A DNA stretch of 64,000 nucleotides from NCBI GenBank assembly GCA_022402465.1, contig JAKRSH010000007.1:186001-250000 (forward strand), read 5' to 3'. Below are positions 19,060 through 28,849 of this stretch, piece by piece. How positions within the stretch are numbered: position 1 is the stretch's first letter; every line of letters starts with the position of its first letter. This stretch comes from Leptospiraceae bacterium. Lineage in GTDB: Bacteria > Spirochaetota > Leptospiria > Leptospirales > Leptospiraceae. The notes under the pieces were generated by a model that was not told where the DNA came from, made no database searches, and saw only the letters and a list, made by a program, of their open reading frames with translations. Both the position numbers and the translations under genes were made by a program.

Positions 19060-19208
19060 ATTTACAATTCCCTTTCGGTCAAATTTTAATCCTTTTTTCT
19101 ACTTTCAAATTTAAATCTTCACCTTGGGTTAATGATATAATTTACACCAACTGGGAAAGCATTTCTCAATTTTCAATAAGCATATTCCGATAATTAGGGA
19201 AGAAGACT

Positions 19209-19814
19209 ATGAATTCGAATCCTTCTTACAAACATTACCTTTTGTACTTATTGCTTGGTGCCTTCTTTGTTGGATGCTATAGCTTTAATCCAAAGAGTGC
19301 TCAATCTTCTATGATTATTCTTTCTGCAATTCTTGAAAAAGATGAGCCCATCATTAACGAATTTTGGGATGCAAAATTTGATAATGTAACCCTTCGAAAG
19401 GGCGATGTTTCTATTTCTTATTCACAAAAATCTGACCATTATTTCTATTTTTCTAATCTTACACCTGGACAATATGAACTTGGAGAATTAATTCATTTGA
19501 TTCAGAAAGGAAATGGTGGAAATGCCTTTGCTAGTACGAAATCTCTTAGCTCTATAAAGCCTCCACTAACAAGAGAAGATAGAATGCTTACTTACGTAAA
19601 CCTTGAGCCTGGGTCTGTTGTTTTTATGGGAGAGGTCTATGTTAAGGCAGACTTGAAGCTAAAGGGAGATATTGAAATCAAGGCTAAATTAAATAAAGAT
19701 ATCTCAGCTGAGAAAAGAGCTATTGATTATTTTTTAAAAAATTTCCCAAGGTCGGGTTGGGCTGAACTTTTAAAAGAACGAAAAAAGAATCTAAGTACGA
19801 TTACTATTCAATAG
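19209..19814 (+). CDS. Putative lipoprotein of unknown function
   Basis: The 201-residue product has a signal peptide ending in a lipobox (FFVGC, Cys near residue 23) and no recognisable enzyme motif. Its middle part (residues about 45-150) looks beta-rich, with a PGQYELGEL segment reminiscent of carboxypeptidase-regulatory-like or transthyretin-like folds, which is a guess. It is monocistronic. Confidence 0.65.
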   Translation: MNSNPSYKHYLLYLLLGAFFVGCYSFNPKSAQSSMIILSAILEKDEPIINEFWDAKFDNVTLRKGDVSISYSQKSDHYFYFSNLTPGQYELGELIHLIQKGNGGNAFASTKSLSSIKPPLTREDRMLTYVNLEPGSVVFMGEVYVKADLKLKGDIEIKAKLNKDISAEKRAIDYFLKNFPRSGWAELLKERKKNLSTITIQ

Positions 19815-19893
19815 CCTGAGAATATCTGATAGATTGATTTTCAATAAATACATGATTTTATTGGAAGATAATGAAATTATATGCAAAATTCTT

Positions 19894-19910
19894 AATGTTA
19901 ATTTAACATT
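19894..19910. terminator. Possible bidirectional hairpin between convergent genes
   Basis: AATGTTAA-t-TTAACATT is a perfect 8-bp inverted repeat at the 3' junction of the lipoprotein gene and yqgE, overlapping the yqgE stop codon. It is all AT pairs bar two, so as a terminator it is weak. Confidence 0.3.
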
Positions 19911-20455
19911 GGATCCTTAGTATGCTCGACGAAATATTTATAAATCCCGCCTTTATCAACCAAAGCTTTCTTCCAGATAACTTCTGAATCCTCACTACTA
20001 AATAAGAATTCTTCTTTGGGATGGTGAACCACCCATGAGAAACGATCAAATTCTGCTTCCAATTGCCCAGCACCCCAACCCGCATAACCTTGGTAGATGC
20101 GATAGATTGAGTCTGTCTCAATTAAATGCATGAGTAGTTCGTAGCTTCTTCCCATGAAGACCCCTGGAATGACTTCTACCCCAGGCTCAGGTGCATTAGC
20201 ATCTTTGTGGACAACACAGACAAACATAGAATCGACAGGTCCACCTACCCAAATAGGATTATCCGCCGAGGGAACATCAGGAACGTTTTTTATGATTTCT
20301 CGAATGCTACTATCTGACATCTTATTGAGCGTAACACCGAAAGCTCCTGTTTCATCATGATCCACCATGAATATGATCGTTTTATGAAAAAAGTCAGTGA
20401 CAACAGATGAGTTGGATATTAGTAGAAGACCTTTCGTTGATTCAGGTTTTTCCAT
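19898..20455 (-). CDS. YqgE/AlgH family protein
   Basis: The 185-residue protein has the whole family layout: KGLLLISN at the start, an internal GAFGVTLNK segment, VGGPVD, and the hallmark GYAGWGAGQLEAE near residue 130. The family (DUF179) is widespread and its biochemical role is still unclear; the AlgH name comes from alginate regulation in Pseudomonas and should not be read as function here. It is 16 bases downstream of the oxidoreductase gene. Confidence 0.9.
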   Translation of the reverse strand: MEKPESTKGLLLISNSSVVTDFFHKTIIFMVDHDETGAFGVTLNKMSDSSIREIIKNVPDVPSADNPIWVGGPVDSMFVCVVHKDANAPEPGVEVIPGVFMGRSYELLMHLIETDSIYRIYQGYAGWGAGQLEAEFDRFSWVVHHPKEEFLFSSEDSEVIWKKALVDKGGIYKYFVEHTKDPMLN

Positions 20456-20471
20456 AAAAATTTAACTCCTA

Positions 20472-21431
20472 TTATTTGCCGTGAATTTCTTTCAGTATCA
20501 TGTGGGCAACTTCGAGAGTTTTGATATCAGATTCTCCGCCTATGTATTTCATCTCTGGGTTCAAAATGCAATTTACAAAGTGTTCGTGCTCTTGTTTGAG
20601 AGGATTATCTTTGTGTACAAATATTTTTTCAACGATGGACTCTTGGCGGTATTTAATCTCACCTTGTCCTAATAGAGTATTAGAACTTGCCTGTCTATGC
20701 AATTCAATCTCTTGGTCTGTAAAATCTAGAAAGACATAAGTATCCTTTTCAGAAATATTTAATGTTCGAATCTTTGCTTGTGTGCAACGAGAAGCATTCA
20801 TATTTGCTACACAGCCATTTTCAAAATCTATAACAACTGAGGCTATGTCTTCGTGTTCAGAGACGACTTTGACACCTTTTGCACTTACAGATTTGACTGG
20901 GGATTTCACTAAATTAAGAACTATATCAATATCGTGAATCATCATATCGAGAACTACACCAACATCCTTAATCCTTGGATTGAATGGTGAAAGTCTTCTT
21001 GATTCTATAAGTAGAGGTTGGTTGATGATTTTGCCAAGCTCTAAGACAGCTCCATTAAAGCGTTCAATGTGTCCAACCTGGAAAACCAATTTCTTATCTT
21101 GTGATATTTTAACAAGTTCTCTTGCTTGCTCCACAGTCTCAGCTATAGGCTTTTCAACTAATACGTGTTTACCTGCTGATAAAGCTTGTTTGGCTAGTTG
21201 GTGGTGCAAAAAAGTAGGTGCTGCAATTACAATTGCATCTACCTCAGAAATCATTGCATCAACAGTAGGAAATGCAGTTGTCTTGTGCTTTTCTGATATC
21301 TGATTTGCTCTTTCTGGATCAGCATCATAGATCCCTAACAGAGTCCCTGTTGAGAGCTGCTTTGCAACATTCACATGGTATTGACCCATGTGACCAGTAC
21401 CTATAACGCCAATCTTTACTTTTTCTGTCAT
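20472..21431 (-). CDS. Gfo/Idh/MocA-family NAD(P)-dependent oxidoreductase
   Basis: This 319-residue protein has an N-terminal Rossmann fold (VKIGVIGTGHMGQYH), the family motif HVLVEKPIAETVEQA and the C-terminal alpha/beta domain with DMMIHDIDIV. The substrate is probably a sugar, a nucleotide sugar or an inositol-like compound. I start it at the ATG at 21431; the longer frame begins with TTG and adds five residues. It is 23 bases behind dnaJ and could be the last gene of the heat-shock operon. Confidence 0.87.
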   Translation of the reverse strand: MTEKVKIGVIGTGHMGQYHVNVAKQLSTGTLLGIYDADPERANQISEKHKTTAFPTVDAMISEVDAIVIAAPTFLHHQLAKQALSAGKHVLVEKPIAETVEQARELVKISQDKKLVFQVGHIERFNGAVLELGKIINQPLLIESRRLSPFNPRIKDVGVVLDMMIHDIDIVLNLVKSPVKSVSAKGVKVVSEHEDIASVVIDFENGCVANMNASRCTQAKIRTLNISEKDTYVFLDFTDQEIELHRQASSNTLLGQGEIKYRQESIVEKIFVHKDNPLKQEHEHFVNCILNPEMKYIGGESDIKTLEVAHMILKEIHGK

Positions 21432-21454
21432 TGTATTATGGTGCAAATGCCCTA

Positions 21455-22579
21455 TTAGGAGAACAATCCACTTTTTTTATTTATGGATAGGTTTTCACCT
21501 GATTCTTTTGCAAATTCTTCTAATAGCTCTTTTTGTTTTTTATTGAGTTTTTTAGGAATTTCTATCTTCACAATGACGTGTTGGTCTCCTTTTCCGTAAG
21601 CCCCAAGATAAGGGATTCCCAAACCTTTCATACGGAAGGCTTGTCCAGATTCTGTTCCCTCGGGAATTTTTAAGGCTATAGTCTTGCCATCTATTGTGGG
21701 AACTTCAATTTCCCCACCGAGGCATGCCATAGCTAAAGAGATTGTTTTGATAACGATTAAATCGCTACCGTTTCGTTCAAATGTTGGGTGCTTTTTAATA
21801 TGTGTAACAACATAAAGATCACCCTTAGGACCGCCGCCTGGGCCAGACTCTCCCTCACCGGATACCTTAAGTCGAGATCCATTTTCCACACCTGCTGGAA
21901 TTTTAATATTAATGGTTCTTCTCTTTTCTACGAGTCCAGCGCCATGGCAAGTTTTGCAAGGGGAAGCTATGATTTTTCCTTTTCCATTGCACCTTGGACA
22001 GGTAGTTGTAACTGAGAAAAAGCCTTGGGTTCTACGAACCTGACCACTTCCACCACAATCAGGGCAAGTGGAAACAGAACTTCCCTTGGCTGCCCCTGTT
22101 CCATTGCAATCCCCACAGGTTTCATTTCTTGGGATGTCTATCTTTACTTCTTTGCCAAGGGCTGCATCTTCCAAACCAATTTCTAAATTATAACGTATAT
22201 CAGATCCTCGTTGGGGGCCGCCGCGTCTTGAAGTTCGACCTCCACCTCCCCCACCGAAAAATCCTTCAAAGATATCCTCAAAATTTCCAAAGATATCCGA
22301 AAAGTCAGTATAAGCTCCCTGTCCGAATCCACCTTGTCCGTAACCAGCTCCTGCATTGACACCAGCCTTCCCAAATTGATCATAGGCTGACCTCTTCTGA
22401 GCATCACGGAGAACTTCATAGGCCTCAGTAGCCTCTTTGAATTTTTCTTCCGCTTCTTTGTTCCCTTTATTCTTATCAGGGTGGTATTTAATCGCTAACT
22501 TACGATATGCGGACTTGATTTCATCGTCCTTGGCGCCTTTAGCGACGCCTAGGATTTCATAGTAACTTCTCTCTGCCAT
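21455..22579 (-). CDS. dnaJ: Chaperone DnaJ
   Basis: The 374-residue type I J-protein has a J-domain at 1-70 with the HPD motif (KYHPDKN), a Gly/Phe-rich linker (about 75-125) and four zinc-binding CxxCxGxG repeats (about 155-220), then the substrate-binding C-terminal domains. It delivers clients to DnaK and stimulates its ATPase. It follows dnaK by 3 bases. Confidence 0.98.
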   Translation of the reverse strand: MAERSYYEILGVAKGAKDDEIKSAYRKLAIKYHPDKNKGNKEAEEKFKEATEAYEVLRDAQKRSAYDQFGKAGVNAGAGYGQGGFGQGAYTDFSDIFGNFEDIFEGFFGGGGGGRTSRRGGPQRGSDIRYNLEIGLEDAALGKEVKIDIPRNETCGDCNGTGAAKGSSVSTCPDCGGSGQVRRTQGFFSVTTTCPRCNGKGKIIASPCKTCHGAGLVEKRRTINIKIPAGVENGSRLKVSGEGESGPGGGPKGDLYVVTHIKKHPTFERNGSDLIVIKTISLAMACLGGEIEVPTIDGKTIALKIPEGTESGQAFRMKGLGIPYLGAYGKGDQHVIVKIEIPKKLNKKQKELLEEFAKESGENLSINKKSGLFS

Positions 22580-22582
22580 GTC

Positions 22583-24526
22583 TTATTTCTTCTCGTCGTC
22601 CACTACTGTATAATCAGCATCAACAACTTTTTCATCGTTCTCAGACTTACCATTCGCAGAACCACCATTTGCTGATGCATCTGGTCCAGTTGGACCTGCT
22701 TCTGGGCCAGCACCTGGTGCACCTTGGGAATAGAGTTTAGTGCTAATTTCAGTAGCAATCTTAGCAATAGATTCTTTAGCATTGTTTAGACGGTCGAGAT
22801 CTCCAGAATCAATTGCTTCCTTAGCTCTCTTAACTTCGTCCAAGGCCATTTGCTTTTCTGATTCGCCAATTTTGTCTCCAGCCTCATTCACAGTTTTTTC
22901 TAAACCATAAGTGATGCTTTCCAACTCATTCTTAGCTTCAGCAATGGATCTAAGCTTCTTATCCTCATCAGCATGAGCTTCTGCTTCTTTAACCATCTTA
23001 TTGATTTCATCTTCAGATAATCCAGAGGAAGACTCGATTCGTATCTTTTGCTCTTTCCCTGTTCCAAGATCTTTTGCGGATACATGAACGATACCATTTG
23101 CATCTATGTCAAAAGTTACTTCAATCTGTGGAACTCCTCTAGGTGCTGGTGGAATGCCCATTAGATCAAATCTACCAAGTGTCCGGTTATCCTTCGCCAT
23201 CTCACGCTCACCTTGCATAACATGCACTGATACTGCGTTCTGATTGTCCGCGGCAGTTGAAAACACTTGAGATTTTCTTGTAGGTATTGTTGTATTTCTC
23301 TCTATGAGTTTAGTCATCACTCCACCTAGAGTTTCAATTCCAAGTGAAAGAGGAGTAACATCTAGTAGCAATACATCTGTTACATCACCTGCTAGAACCC
23401 CACCTTGGATAGCTGCACCAATCGCTACAACCTCATCAGGGTTTACAGATCTATTTGGCTCTTTACCAAAAATTTCTTTCACCAAGGCTTGGACTGCTGG
23501 AGTTCTCGTAGAACCACCAACTAAAACGACCTCATTGATATCAGAAGCAGATAAACCTGCATCTTTCAAGGCGTCTATACACGGTTTTCTAGATCTTTCA
23601 ACTAATGATTTAGTTAGGTCATCGAATTTTGCCCGAGTTAAAGTCATATCCAAGTGTTTAGGACCAGTTGCATCCGCAGTTATAAAAGGGATGTTGATTT
23701 GTGTTGTTGTTGTTCCCGACAATTCAATCTTAGCCTTTTCTGCTGCTTCTTTCAATCTTTGAACGGTATTCTTATCAGCTGATACATCTATACCAGTCTG
23801 GTTCTTAAATTCATTGATCATCCAAGTCATAATCGCCATATCAAAGTCATCCCCACCTAAGTGAGTATCTCCATTGGTCGATTTAACTTCAAATACTCCA
23901 TCGCCAAGTTCAAGAATCGATACGTCGAATGTTCCACCACCTAAGTCATATACTGCGATTTTTGCATTTGTTTGTTTCTTGTCGAAACCATATGCAAGTG
24001 CTGCAGCTGTTGGCTCATTGATGATTCTTTCTACTTCAAGGCCTGCTATTCGCCCTGCATCCTTGGTTGCTTGTCTTTGCTCATCATTGAAATATGCAGG
24101 AACAGTGACAACTGCCTTGGTAACTTCGTGACCCAAATAGTCTTCAGCTGTTTTCTTCATTTTCTGAAGTATTCTTGCTGAAATTTCTTGAGGTGTAAAT
24201 TCACCTTGAGCGGTTTCAAATTTAACACCGTCATTCCCAGCACGAATCACCTTGTATGAAATATGTTTCATTTCATCTTGCGCTTCGTTGAATCTTCTTC
24301 CGATGAATCTTTTCGCTGAACGAATTGTATTTGTAGCATTTGTAATTGCTTGGTTCTTAGCAAATTGTCCAACTAAAGTTTCACCTTTAGAAGTGAATGC
24401 AACAATAGATGGTGTTGTTCTTGCTCCCTCTGAGTTTTGTATTACTACAGAGTCGCCACCTTCCATTACGGCAACACATGAATTGGTAGTTCCTAAGTCG
24501 ATTCCTATGATTTTTTCCTTAGCCAT
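22583..24526 (-). CDS. dnaK: Chaperone DnaK (Hsp70)
   Basis: The 647-residue Hsp70 opens with the nucleotide-binding signature [19 protein letters not shown], has [12 protein letters not shown] near residue 190 and [13 protein letters not shown] near 335, then the peptide-binding domain ([14 protein letters not shown]) and a helical lid. The tail ends in the acidic [14 protein letters not shown]. It works with DnaJ and GrpE encoded on either side; expression is under HrcA/CIRCE. Confidence 0.99.
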   Translation of the reverse strand: MAKEKIIGIDLGTTNSCVAVMEGGDSVVIQNSEGARTTPSIVAFTSKGETLVGQFAKNQAITNATNTIRSAKRFIGRRFNEAQDEMKHISYKVIRAGNDGVKFETAQGEFTPQEISARILQKMKKTAEDYLGHEVTKAVVTVPAYFNDEQRQATKDAGRIAGLEVERIINEPTAAALAYGFDKKQTNAKIAVYDLGGGTFDVSILELGDGVFEVKSTNGDTHLGGDDFDMAIMTWMINEFKNQTGIDVSADKNTVQRLKEAAEKAKIELSGTTTTQINIPFITADATGPKHLDMTLTRAKFDDLTKSLVERSRKPCIDALKDAGLSASDINEVVLVGGSTRTPAVQALVKEIFGKEPNRSVNPDEVVAIGAAIQGGVLAGDVTDVLLLDVTPLSLGIETLGGVMTKLIERNTTIPTRKSQVFSTAADNQNAVSVHVMQGEREMAKDNRTLGRFDLMGIPPAPRGVPQIEVTFDIDANGIVHVSAKDLGTGKEQKIRIESSSGLSEDEINKMVKEAEAHADEDKKLRSIAEAKNELESITYGLEKTVNEAGDKIGESEKQMALDEVKRAKEAIDSGDLDRLNNAKESIAKIATEISTKLYSQGAPGAGPEAGPTGPDASANGGSANGKSENDEKVVDADYTVVDDEKK

Positions 24527-24572
24527 AATCTTTTTCTCCTTAAAATTTATTGGTTTAGTTCTTTATACTCTT

Positions 24573-25160
24573 CTATCCATTCGAAAGCGGTTTACCAACT
24601 TTCACTCTAGCTGGGCGAATCGAATGTTGGTTCTCTCCATCCAAATAGTAGTATCCGGGTTGATAAACTTCTACTACGGTTTCTTCTTTGTATTCTTCCG
24701 ATTCTACTGAATTAATAGCTTCCATCAACATTGGATCAAAGCTTTCATTCACAGGATTCAATCTTTTGATTCCTTCTTTTTCTATAACAGAAAGCAATTC
24801 CTTCTTTACCATATTTACACCGTCAACATAAGCTTTAAGCTCAGGAATTTCGGTAGTAACATTAGTTACGAGTTCCAAATTATCAATAGGATTTAGAAGA
24901 TCATGAATGAAATTCTTAACAGCCTCTTTGCGTGAATTTAAAAGCTCGCTCGCAGTCCTTCTTTTATAATTTGTAAATTCTGCTCTCTCTCTTTGCCATG
25001 AATCTTTAAAATTCAATGCCTCTTCCTTAGCTTTCTTCAATTCTAATTCTAAGCTAGATTCTGCACTCACTGCCTCTGTTTGAATATTTTCAACTGGACT
25101 CTCTTCAGAATTACTTGATTCTTCTTGAGGAATCGTTTCTGTGTTTGTATCTTCTGCCAT
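24573..25160 (-). CDS. grpE: Nucleotide exchange factor GrpE
   Basis: The 195-residue protein has an acidic, low-complexity N-terminus (about 1-35), a long coiled coil (about 35-95) and the C-terminal beta head with FDPMLMEAI and VVEVYQPGYYYLDG, typical of GrpE. It releases ADP from DnaK. It lies 8 bases after hrcA. Confidence 0.96.
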   Translation of the reverse strand: MAEDTNTETIPQEESSNSEESPVENIQTEAVSAESSLELELKKAKEEALNFKDSWQRERAEFTNYKRRTASELLNSRKEAVKNFIHDLLNPIDNLELVTNVTTEIPELKAYVDGVNMVKKELLSVIEKEGIKRLNPVNESFDPMLMEAINSVESEEYKEETVVEVYQPGYYYLDGENQHSIRPARVKVGKPLSNG

Positions 25161-25168
25161 TTTCTCTC

Positions 25169-26200
25169 CTACCGACTAATTTTAGTTAACATATCCGATA
25201 CCAATTTAGATGTGAATTCTATAATTGGTAAAGTACGGTTATAATTCATTCTTTGTGGACCTATAATTCCCATTGATCCTATTCTCTTCTCTCCCATCCT
25301 ATAATTGGTGGCAATAATCGTAACTCCACCCAATAGATCTTCCCCATCCTTTCCTATAATAGTATAAATACCATCTTGAGTAACATATTCAGAGAAAAAT
25401 TTCTTAAGAAATTGTTTCTCATCTAACAAAGATAACACATTTTGTAAACGATCATCTTCTTCTCTGAAATTATCAGCAATATTTTTCAGACCATCAATGT
25501 AAATATTATCATCTACATTGCTATCCATCTGAAACACGTGACCCATAACTTCAGAAAGATAATAAAAATCTTCAGGTCCTTCTCTTCGAACTTGCAATCT
25601 AGGTATGATCCTTTCTCGTATTTCTTTGAGATCATAACCAACAATGTGTTCATTCAAATATCTTGATACATTGTATAAGGATTCTTGTCCTATATGAGAA
25701 TTTAAAAATATATTCCTGTTAATAACAGTCCCCGACCGCATAACAAAAATAACTAACACTTCACCGCCATTTACATGAATCAACTCGATATGTTTTAAAG
25801 TATCAAGTGATTTCTCGGGTCCGAGTACAACCCCAGCACTGCATGAAAGATTCGATAAGACTCTACTGGTTGCAATCAAGATTTGGTCCAACTTGAATTG
25901 CATTTTCAAGTACTCTTCTTGAATCTTCTGCTTCTCTTTCAAGGTAAGCTCATACAAACTTACCAAGCTATCAACATAGAAACGATATCCTCTTTCGGTA
26001 GGAACTCGCCCTCCTGAAGTATGTCGAGAAAGCAAATATCCCCAATCTTCTAAATCTTTTAAGACATTTCGAATTGTAGCTGCTGATAAACCAATTTCGT
26101 ACTTTTCCGACAAAGTCTTAGAACCCACAGGACGATTGTCGTTGACAAATTCGTCTATCAATGATTTCAAAATAACTCTATGTCTAGGTGAAAGTTCCAT
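25169..26200 (-). CDS. hrcA: Heat-inducible transcription repressor HrcA
   Basis: The 343-residue repressor has an N-terminal winged helix (residues 1-75; VGSKTLSEKYEIGLSAATIR) followed by SRHTSGGRVPTERGYRFYV, the HrcA signature, and the C-terminal GAF-like/dimerisation region with GIIGPQRMNYNR. It binds the CIRCE element 29 bases upstream of its own start and so represses its own operon until heat shock. Confidence 0.97.
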   Translation of the reverse strand: MELSPRHRVILKSLIDEFVNDNRPVGSKTLSEKYEIGLSAATIRNVLKDLEDWGYLLSRHTSGGRVPTERGYRFYVDSLVSLYELTLKEKQKIQEEYLKMQFKLDQILIATSRVLSNLSCSAGVVLGPEKSLDTLKHIELIHVNGGEVLVIFVMRSGTVINRNIFLNSHIGQESLYNVSRYLNEHIVGYDLKEIRERIIPRLQVRREGPEDFYYLSEVMGHVFQMDSNVDDNIYIDGLKNIADNFREEDDRLQNVLSLLDEKQFLKKFFSEYVTQDGIYTIIGKDGEDLLGGVTIIATNYRMGEKRIGSMGIIGPQRMNYNRTLPIIEFTSKLVSDMLTKISR

Positions 26201-26229
26201 ACGATTCTAGTTTTTGCCTCGCCCTTTCC

Positions 26230-26256
26230 TTAGCACTCTATCTATTAGAGTGCTAA
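26230..26256 (-). promoter_or_regulatory. CIRCE operator (HrcA binding site)
   Basis: A perfect inverted repeat, TTAGCACTC, nine bases, GAGTGCTAA, matches the CIRCE consensus exactly. It lies just upstream of hrcA and commands hrcA-grpE-dnaK-dnaJ. A TTGACA (minus strand, 26290-26295) and TATAGT/TAGATA-like strings lie beyond it, but the spacing is too long for me to assign the promoter. Confidence 0.97.
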
Positions 26257-26437
26257 AAACTATATCTAGATTGGGATTTTTTGAAAAAATGTCAAGAATT
26301 TTGAAAAAAATAACTCTCAGATCCTATTTCGAAGCAGAAAAATGGTTTTTTTACCCTTGAAAAGCGTTTCCTTGATAAAAAATGAACTAAGAAAAGAAAA
26401 ATATTTCAAGAAATCCATAATTTAAAAAATTGCAAGT

Positions 26438-27445
26438 ATGACTTCCACCCATTCTATCCAAAACGGATTTTCAGCTAGTATAGGCAATACACCTTTAATT
26501 CGAATCCCCTCCCTCTCCGAAGAAACGGGTTGCACTATTTTAGGGAAGGCTGAGTTCTTAAATCCAGGAGGTTCGGTCAAAGACAGAGCGGCTTTGTTTA
26601 TCATCGAAGAAGCTGAAAAAAATGGAAGCCTTAGAAAAGGTGGAACTGTTGTAGAGGGAACAGCGGGAAATACAGGAATTGGACTCACCCATATTTGCAA
26701 TAGCAAGGGTTATAAGGCTCTTATTATCATTCCTGAGACGCAATCTATAGAAAAAATTGAACTATTACGAACTCTTGGTGCAGAAGTCCGAACTGTTCCC
26801 GCGGTACCGTACAAAGATCCAGGAAACTATGTTCGAGTTTCTGAAAAAGTTGCCTCCGAGATGGAAAATGCAATATGGGCTAACCAATTCGACAACCTAG
26901 CCAATCGCAACGCACATTTTCAAACAACGGGTCCAGAAATCTGGGACCAAACCAAAGGAGAAATCCATGGATGGACTGCGGCTATGGGAACAGGTGGAAC
27001 TTATTCTGGTGTTGCTTTGTTCCTGAAACAACAAAACCCCAAAATTCAAACCGTTGTTGCAGAGCCCTATGGCTCAGGACTTTATAATTACTTCAAAAAT
27101 GGTGAAATCAAAATCGAAGGAAGCTCAATAACGGAAGGAATAGGAAACTCTCGTATAACAAAAAATATGGAAGACATGCCTGTAGATGATTGCTTTCGTA
27201 TTGATGATGTAGAAGCGATTCAAATTTTGAATAAAGTTCTGAAGAAAGATGGACTCTTTCTTGGTGGATCAGTAGGAATCAATCTTGCTTCTGCTGTGCA
27301 TCTTGCCAAAAAACTCGGCCCTGGTCACACCATAGCAACTGTGTTATGCGATGGTGGAGCAAGGTACCAATCTAAATTGTTTAACCGAGAATTTCTTCTA
27401 AGTAAAGGTTTCAATTTGAAAGAAATTGGGTTTGAGAATTTCTAA
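26438..27445 (+). CDS. Cysteine synthase-like PLP enzyme
   Basis: The 335-residue fold-type II PLP enzyme has the O-acetylserine sulfhydrylase pattern: IGNTPLIRI, the PLP lysine Lys48 in NPGGSVKDR, the substrate loop EGTAGNTGIG, and the phosphate-binding GTGGTYSG. It would make cysteine from O-acetylserine and sulfide. The C-terminus (DGGARYQSKLFN) is of the cysteine synthase/cystathionine beta-synthase type, and the exact subgroup (CysK, CysM or a CBS-like enzyme) is not certain. Confidence 0.87.
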   Translation: MTSTHSIQNGFSASIGNTPLIRIPSLSEETGCTILGKAEFLNPGGSVKDRAALFIIEEAEKNGSLRKGGTVVEGTAGNTGIGLTHICNSKGYKALIIIPETQSIEKIELLRTLGAEVRTVPAVPYKDPGNYVRVSEKVASEMENAIWANQFDNLANRNAHFQTTGPEIWDQTKGEIHGWTAAMGTGGTYSGVALFLKQQNPKIQTVVAEPYGSGLYNYFKNGEIKIEGSSITEGIGNSRITKNMEDMPVDDCFRIDDVEAIQILNKVLKKDGLFLGGSVGINLASAVHLAKKLGPGHTIATVLCDGGARYQSKLFNREFLLSKGFNLKEIGFENF

Positions 27446-27469
27446 TCTCTTCCAAGAAAAAGTCAATTT

Positions 27470-27832
27470 CTATTTCTTCTCACTCTTCTTCATTACAAAA
27501 GAGGCAATAGTTAGCAGAAGTCCTCCCCAAAATGCAGGCCAAAATCCTGGAACAGAAAGTAAGTTCGGGAAAAATTTGCCAATGAGGACTAAAACAAATC
27601 CATTCACAATTAATCCAAGAAAGCCTAAACTTAAATAGTAAACCAACCAACCAATTCCTAAGGTGAAAATCACAAGCAACTTGCGAATCACCCAATTGAT
27701 GAATAAAAAAGCTATCACAACGAAAACACTGTTGAGAGGATCACCCAAAACTTTAAAACCAGGATTGATCCAAGGAAAAAGGTAAACCACAACTAAGGAT
27801 TGGAGAACTAAGGCTAGCAAAAAGTGAATCAT
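27470..27832 (-). CDS. Phage holin family 4-like membrane protein
   Basis: This 120-residue protein of four hydrophobic helices has the conserved LVYYLSLGFLGLIVNGFVL pattern of the YvlD/phage-holin-4 family. Despite the family name there is no phage around it; the cellular role is unknown. It is convergent with the cysteine-synthase gene. Confidence 0.75.
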   Translation of the reverse strand: MIHFLLALVLQSLVVVYLFPWINPGFKVLGDPLNSVFVVIAFLFINWVIRKLLVIFTLGIGWLVYYLSLGFLGLIVNGFVLVLIGKFFPNLLSVPGFWPAFWGGLLLTIASFVMKKSEKK

Positions 27833-27907
27833 AAGAACCTCTTATTTACTTAGATAAAATAAATTCATAAATTCTTTCAATGAATTCTAGGATTTATCTA
27901 GAATTTT

Positions 27908-28849
27908 TTAGAATTTAGAAATTGCATCCTTGCCGGAATTTTTTGATTTATAAAGTGCTATATCTGCACATTTGATGACTTGTTCCAAAGTTTGGGTTTG
28001 ACCGAATCGAACATAACCTAAGCTAATTGTTATGTTAAGATAAAAATTTTCGAATACAAAAAATCGATAGTGCTTCACAGCTAGACGCAATCTTTCTAAT
28101 ACTTTGTAAGCTCCTTCCTCATCAGTTTCAGGAAGTAGAAAACCAAACTCCTCACCACCAATACGTCCGACCGTGTCTTCTTCTCTTAGATTCTCAATAA
28201 ATACTTTAGATATATTTCTTAGAACCAAATCTCCGATGTCATGCCCATAGGTATCATTGATTTCTTTGAAATTATCAATATCGACAATAGCTAGTGTAGC
28301 ATGTCGATTATGACGGATGTTAGTTGCGATTAGCTTTCGAAATGAGTCGTAAAAAGATCTTCGATTAGGAATCATTGTGAGTTCGTCTATGAAGGCTAAC
28401 TTTTTCAGAGTTGCCATAGTCATTCTTTGGTTTTCTTCAAGAGATTTGCGAAATTGAATATCTCTCATAATTCCTGCAAATAACCTAAGACCCTGAGATG
28501 AAGATTGAATCTCAAAAGATTTCATTTCTACTGGAAGGATACGATTTGTTTTCGTGCGAATGTTAAACTCTTTGGTTCCAGTATTAAATATTGAATTGAA
28601 TATTTCTAAAGACTCAGAAGTAAGATTTGTTGATGGCTTATGATTGGAATCTTCTTGTTTGTCCCTTTCTGATTCGTTATAGATTAAAGAGGCAAATTCA
28701 AATTGTTGATTCAAATCTTTGCTGTCATATCCTGTCAAAGTTTCGCAAGCTGGATTGAAACATTCAACAAATCCACTTTCGTTCACAACCCAAATAGCAT
28801 CCAGTGCTCTATCGATGATTTCTTTGAAAAGAGATACTTCCACTTTCAT
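27908..28849 (-). CDS. PAS-GGDEF diguanylate cyclase
   Basis: The 313-residue protein has a PAS domain (about 5-125) and a C-terminal GGDEF domain (about 155-310) with an active GGEEF signature and an inhibitory RxxD site (REED) five residues before it. It should make c-di-GMP from GTP and be product-inhibited. It has no membrane helix, so it senses a cytoplasmic signal. I start it at the ATG at 28849, which overlaps the stop of the DUF2961 gene as ATGA; an in-frame ATG at 28861 is the alternative. Confidence 0.9.
   Translation of the reverse strand: MKVEVSLFKEIIDRALDAIWVVNESGFVECFNPACETLTGYDSKDLNQQFEFASLIYNESERDKQEDSNHKPSTNLTSESLEIFNSIFNTGTKEFNIRTKTNRILPVEMKSFEIQSSSQGLRLFAGIMRDIQFRKSLEENQRMTMATLKKLAFIDELTMIPNRRSFYDSFRKLIATNIRHNRHATLAIVDIDNFKEINDTYGHDIGDLVLRNISKVFIENLREEDTVGRIGGEEFGFLLPETDEEGAYKVLERLRLAVKHYRFFVFENFYLNITISLGYVRFGQTQTLEQVIKCADIALYKSKNSGKDAISKF

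Noticed and set aside
23304-24710. Long plus-strand frames opposite dnaK and grpE
   Set aside because: They mirror the codon pattern of a strongly biased essential gene on the other strand and have no family motif or ribosome-binding site.
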